From positions 1-16,233 of the forward strand of contig CAZMOK010000066.1 in the NCBI GenBank assembly GCA_964567785.1: a stretch of DNA of 16,233 nucleotides. Direction: 5' to 3'. Source of the stretch: CAZMOK01 sp964567785. Its GTDB lineage: Bacteria > Bacteroidota > Bacteroidia > Bacteroidales > JAGOPY01. Shown here piece after piece: positions 14,082 through 16,233 of this stretch. The position numbers and the translations under genes were made by a program. Under the pieces are notes generated by a model. The model saw nothing but the letters and a program-made list of their open reading frames with translations. It was not told where the DNA came from and searched no databases. How positions within the stretch are numbered: the stretch's first letter is position 1; each line of letters starts with the position of its first letter.

Positions 14082-15047
14082 TTACCCTTTAAAAGTCTTC
14101 TTTTCAACCTGGTAAACATTCCGTTCCCGGCTGCTCCTCGAAACAAGCTCGGCAAGGAACCCGGTGAGGAACAACTGGGTACCGAGTATCATGGCCACGA
14201 GTGAAAGATAAAAGTAAGGGCTGTCAACCACCAGGGGCGCCGGGATGCCTTTACTAAGATAGATCAGCTTTTGTGCACCTACCCATACGGCAGCAATAAA
14301 TCCCAGGAAAAAAACAATCGAACCGATCGTACCGAACAAATGCATTGGTCTTCGGCCGAATTTCGAAACAAAGGTAATCGACAGCAAGTCGAGGTACCCC
14401 TTTACAAACCTTTCAACACCGAATTTCGTCCGGCCGTATTTTCGTGCCTGGTGGTGCACCACTTTTTCATCAATCCTGGTAAAACCGCTGTTACGGGCAA
14501 TCACCGGGATGTACCGGTGCATTTCGCCGTACACCTCAATATTCTTGACCACTTCCTTCTTATAGGCTTTCAAACCGCAGTTAAAGTCGTGGAGTCTGAT
14601 CCCGCTCATCACCCTGGTGGTGAAATTGAAGAATTTGGAAGGGATGGTCTTGCCCAGGGGGTCGAACCGCTTCTTCTTCCAGCCTGAAACAAGGTCAAGG
14701 TCTTCTTCGGTGATCATTTTATACAGGTGTGGGATCTCTTCCGGACTGTCCTGCAGGTCGGCGTCCATTGTGATCACCACCTCTCCCTTTGCTTCCTGGA
14801 AACCCACGTTCAGGGCAGCCGACTTCCCGTAATTCCTCCTGAACTTGATCCCTCTTACCCGGTCGTCGGCCGATGCCATTGCCTCTATCACTTTCCACGA
14901 ACCATCGGTGCTGCCGTCGTCGACGAACAGGATCTCACCGGTGAGGTTGTTCTCGTCGAGCACCTTTACGATCCATTGGTGAAGCTCAGGAAGCGATTCC
15001 TCCTCGTCGAGCAGGGGGATGACTATGGATAGTTGAAGTTCCTGCAT
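14082..15047 (-). CDS. Membrane-anchored family 2 glycosyltransferase (DPM1/ArnC-like)
   Basis: The true start is ATG at 15045-15047, giving 321 residues. An open frame running on through the gap to 15332 is an artificial join to the upstream DUF4199 gene. The GT-A domain has LSIVIPLLDEEESLPEL at the N-terminus, FVDDGSTDGS near residue 41, RNYGKSAALNVGF at 71-83 and the metal-binding DADLQD at 95-100. Two C-terminal membrane helices follow (about residues 225-250 and 270-295). This arrangement matches polyprenyl-phosphate glycosyltransferases such as ArnC, DPM1-like and GtrB enzymes, which load a sugar on a lipid carrier at the inner membrane. The sugar is unknown. The ATG overlaps the stop of the upstream gene (TAATG), with AGGAG just before it, which suggests translational coupling. 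Confidence 0.9.
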   Translation of the reverse strand: MQELQLSIVIPLLDEEESLPELHQWIVKVLDENNLTGEILFVDDGSTDGSWKVIEAMASADDRVRGIKFRRNYGKSAALNVGFQEAKGEVVITMDADLQDSPEEIPHLYKMITEEDLDLVSGWKKKRFDPLGKTIPSKFFNFTTRVMSGIRLHDFNCGLKAYKKEVVKNIEVYGEMHRYIPVIARNSGFTRIDEKVVHHQARKYGRTKFGVERFVKGYLDLLSITFVSKFGRRPMHLFGTIGSIVFFLGFIAAVWVGAQKLIYLSKGIPAPLVVDSPYFYLSLVAMILGTQLFLTGFLAELVSRSSRERNVYQVEKKTFKG

Positions 15048-15332
15048 TACTCCTGCACCNNNNNNNNNNNNNNNNNNNNNNNNNNNNNNNNNNNNNNNNN
15101 NNNNNNNNNNNNNNNNNNNNNNNNNNNNNNNNNNNNNNNNNNNNNNNNNNNNNNNNNNNACCGTGGCCAGGTAGATCCCTACGATCATGATGACGTAGGA
15201 GAGATAATTAAGCCAGGGGTGACTGTCCAGTCCCAGTACAAAAAGAAGGAGACTGTAAATGATCATGGCAATCGACAAAAGGATACCGTAACCAAGGGCT
15301 CCTTTCGCTGCAGGTACATTTTTCTGTTCCAT
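15047..15332 (-). CDS. DUF4199 family membrane protein, interior lost in an assembly gap
   Basis: The first 57 residues are visible (15332 to 15160), with two hydrophobic segments: ALGYGILLSIAMIIYSLLLF and LSYVIMIVGIYLAT. Charge pattern and the GLDSHPWLNYLSY linker fit the N-terminus of DUF4199, an integral membrane family of unknown function in Bacteroidota, usually about 160-180 residues long. The rest is in the 100-N gap. On the far side, one frame gives Val-Gln-Glu and then TAA at 15047-15049, overlapping the GT2 ATG as TAATG. This is the likely end of the gene, although the frame cannot be proved. If so, the gap really holds about 300 bases or more. It is first in the unit DUF4199 - GT2 - GT4. 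Confidence 0.7.
15060..15159. other. Assembly gap (100 N) inside the DUF4199 gene
   Basis: A run of exactly 100 N, a placeholder of unknown true length. It makes the DUF4199 and GT2 genes look like one continuous 416-codon frame, which is an artefact. Confidence 0.97.
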
Positions 15333-15358
15333 TTCTCAGGGAATTTAAGGTTGACATG

Positions 15359-15390
15359 CAAACATAATAAATAAACGGGTGGGTTACAAT
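15359..15390 (-). promoter_or_regulatory. Promoter for the DUF4199-GT2-GT4 unit
   Basis: On the minus strand the -7 element is TATGTTTG (15359-15366) followed by C, matching TAnnTTTG. Twenty bases upstream is ATTG (15387-15390), a one-mismatch match to the -33 TTTG at the normal distance. The ATG is 26 bases downstream of the -7 element. Confidence 0.5.
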
Positions 15391-15476
15391 CAATCTTTGG
15401 TTCTATTTTTTGCCCCGGCAGCAGAGACGGGGGATTTCACATCCCGGTAACAATTCCTTTAAAATTAGGTAACAAC

Positions 15477-15507
15477 TTCGTGTATTTACTATAAATTTGT
15501 ACTTTTG
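15477..15507 (+). promoter_or_regulatory. Promoter of the SRP RNA gene
   Basis: The -7 element TACTTTTG (15500-15507) matches TAnnTTTG and is followed by CACC, so transcription would start at or within a few bases of the first G of the RNA at 15512. A TTCG (15477-15480), one mismatch from TTTG, lies exactly 19 bases upstream. A second octamer, TAAATTTG at 15492-15499, directly adjoins it. Confidence 0.6.
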
Positions 15508-15511
15508 CACC

Positions 15512-15607
15512 GGGTAAGTCTTATGCGACCAGCTCCTGCTGAATCCCCCAGGTCAGGAATGAAGCAAGGGTAGGCGGTTGTAGCGGTGCGACATAAGTAG
15601 CTTACCC
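15512..15607 (+). ncRNA. ffs: Small bacterial signal recognition particle RNA (4.5S type)
   Basis: This RNA of about 96 bases is the scaffold of the SRP, which with the protein Ffh targets nascent membrane proteins. The ends pair perfectly (GGGTAAG at 15512-15518 with CTTACCC at 15601-15607), and CTTATG at 15520-15525 pairs with CATAAG at 15592-15597. The apex has the domain IV hallmarks: CCCCAGGTCAGGAATGAAGC, with the GGAA tetraloop flanked by the symmetric and asymmetric internal loops that bind Ffh, closing with AAGGG. Six T residues follow at 15608-15613, so the closing helix can also act as terminator. It is the short form without an Alu domain. Confidence 0.93.
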
Positions 15608-15613
15608 TTTTTT
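15601..15613 (+). terminator. Transcript end of the SRP RNA
   Basis: The terminal CTTACCC arm of the closing helix is followed directly by TTTTTT. The distance between the two arms makes this a long-range stem rather than a classic short hairpin, but the T run marks the likely 3' end. Confidence 0.55.
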
Positions 15614-15640
15614 AATTGATATAATTCAAAAAATCATTAT

Positions 15641-16233
15641 ATGTTATTAAAGATCCATCCTGAAACGCCGAGCAGCAGGCAGGTTCAAAAAGTTGTAGAA
15701 TGTCTCGCAAACGACGGGATCATTATCTTCCCCACCGATACCATATATGCACTGGGATGCAGCATTAACAGTCCCAAGGCAATCGACAAGGTAGCGCGCC
15801 TCAAGGGGGTGAAAAAAGAGAAAGCCAATTTTTCCTTCCTTTTTTACGACCTGAGCCAGTTGTCGGAATACACCCTTCCCATCGACAATGAAGTCTTCAA
15901 GCTGATGCGCCGCACACTGCCCGGCCCGTTCACTTATATTTTAAAGGCCAACAACAGCGTCCCCAAGATATTCCATAACAAGAAAAAGACCCTCGGTATC
16001 AGGATACCCCAGAACAACATCGTAAGCGAGATCATCAAGGAGATGGGCCACCCGCTGATGTCGACCTCCCTCCACGACGAGGACCAGATACTTGAATACG
16101 CCACCGACCCCGAGCTTATCTACGAAAAGTACAAAGACAGGGTAGAAATTGTGATCGACGGCGGTTTTGGCGACAACCAGCCCTCCACCGTGATCGACTG
16201 CACCGGTGATGAGATCCTGATGGTAAGGGAAGG
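15641..16233 (+). CDS. YciO/TsaC/Sua5 (YrdC-domain) family protein, truncated by the window edge
   Basis: From ATG at 15641 the frame is open for 197 complete codons to the end of the window; the stop lies outside. The YrdC fold is clear: IIIFPTDTIYALGC at 27-40, GVKKEKANFSFLFYDLSQLS at 56-75, LPGPFTYILKA at 93-103, KKTLGIRIPQN at 115-125, HPLMSTSLH at 137-145 and PSTVIDCTGDEILMVREG at 181-198. These blocks match E. coli YciO (206 residues) more closely than TsaC, so only a few residues are missing. TsaC/Sua5 make threonylcarbamoyl-AMP for the t6A tRNA modification; whether YciO-type members do so as a main role is less certain. It begins 33 bases after the SRP RNA. No separate promoter was recognised. 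Confidence 0.88.
   Translation, partial: MLLKIHPETPSSRQVQKVVECLANDGIIIFPTDTIYALGCSINSPKAIDKVARLKGVKKEKANFSFLFYDLSQLSEYTLPIDNEVFKLMRRTLPGPFTYILKANNSVPKIFHNKKKTLGIRIPQNNIVSEIIKEMGHPLMSTSLHDEDQILEYATDPELIYEKYKDRVEIVIDGGFGDNQPSTVIDCTGDEILMVRE

Overview
The window looks like part of a draft or metagenome-assembled genome from the phylum Bacteroidota. The evidence is a type IX secretion (T9SS) sorting domain, DUF4831 and DUF4199 proteins, a type III glutamine synthetase, and start regions that repeatedly carry the Bacteroidota -7 promoter element TAnnTTTG. Three runs of exactly 100 N (5195-5294, 8360-8459, 15060-15159) are scaffold gaps of unknown true size, and each interrupts a minus-strand gene. 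Translations across them are not literal.

Layout. At the left edge is a heptamer repeat (1-42). A secreted FG-GAP/VCBS protein with a T9SS tail (71-2335, minus) diverges from an NtrC-type response regulator that lacks a C-terminal DNA-binding domain (2505-3668, plus). Next comes a tightly packed minus-strand run, probably one operon, read from 10772 down to 3671: nitroreductase, gmhA, hddC, gmhB, sodium/solute symporter, glnN, DUF4831 protein. Spacings are ATGA overlaps or 5-26 bases. Upstream is a minus-strand zinc-ribbon methyltransferase (10871-11653). It is divergent from hddA (11843-12868, plus) across an intergenic region filled with repeats. hddA converges on a minus-strand unit DUF4199 - GT2 - GT4 (15332 to 12911). 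The right end holds the small signal recognition particle RNA (15512-15607) and the start of a YciO/Sua5-family gene cut by the window edge.

Function. gmhA, hddA, gmhB and hddC together form the complete route from sedoheptulose 7-phosphate to GDP-D-glycero-alpha-D-manno-heptose. Two glycosyltransferases and a methyltransferase lie beside them, so the middle of the window is a surface-glycan locus.

Most unusual features. (1) gmhB contains an in-frame hexanucleotide microsatellite encoding a Gln-Thr repeat. Its reading frame is disturbed only by the arbitrary gap size, and the real C-terminus can be recovered beyond the gap. (2) The edge of that array is a perfect G-quadruplex motif. (3) A dispersed intergenic element pairs CTGATAA heptamers with a conserved core and occurs twice, at the left edge and between the methyltransferase gene and hddA. 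I saw no phage, CRISPR, transposase or tRNA genes, and no clear candidate for a wholly new defence-like system.
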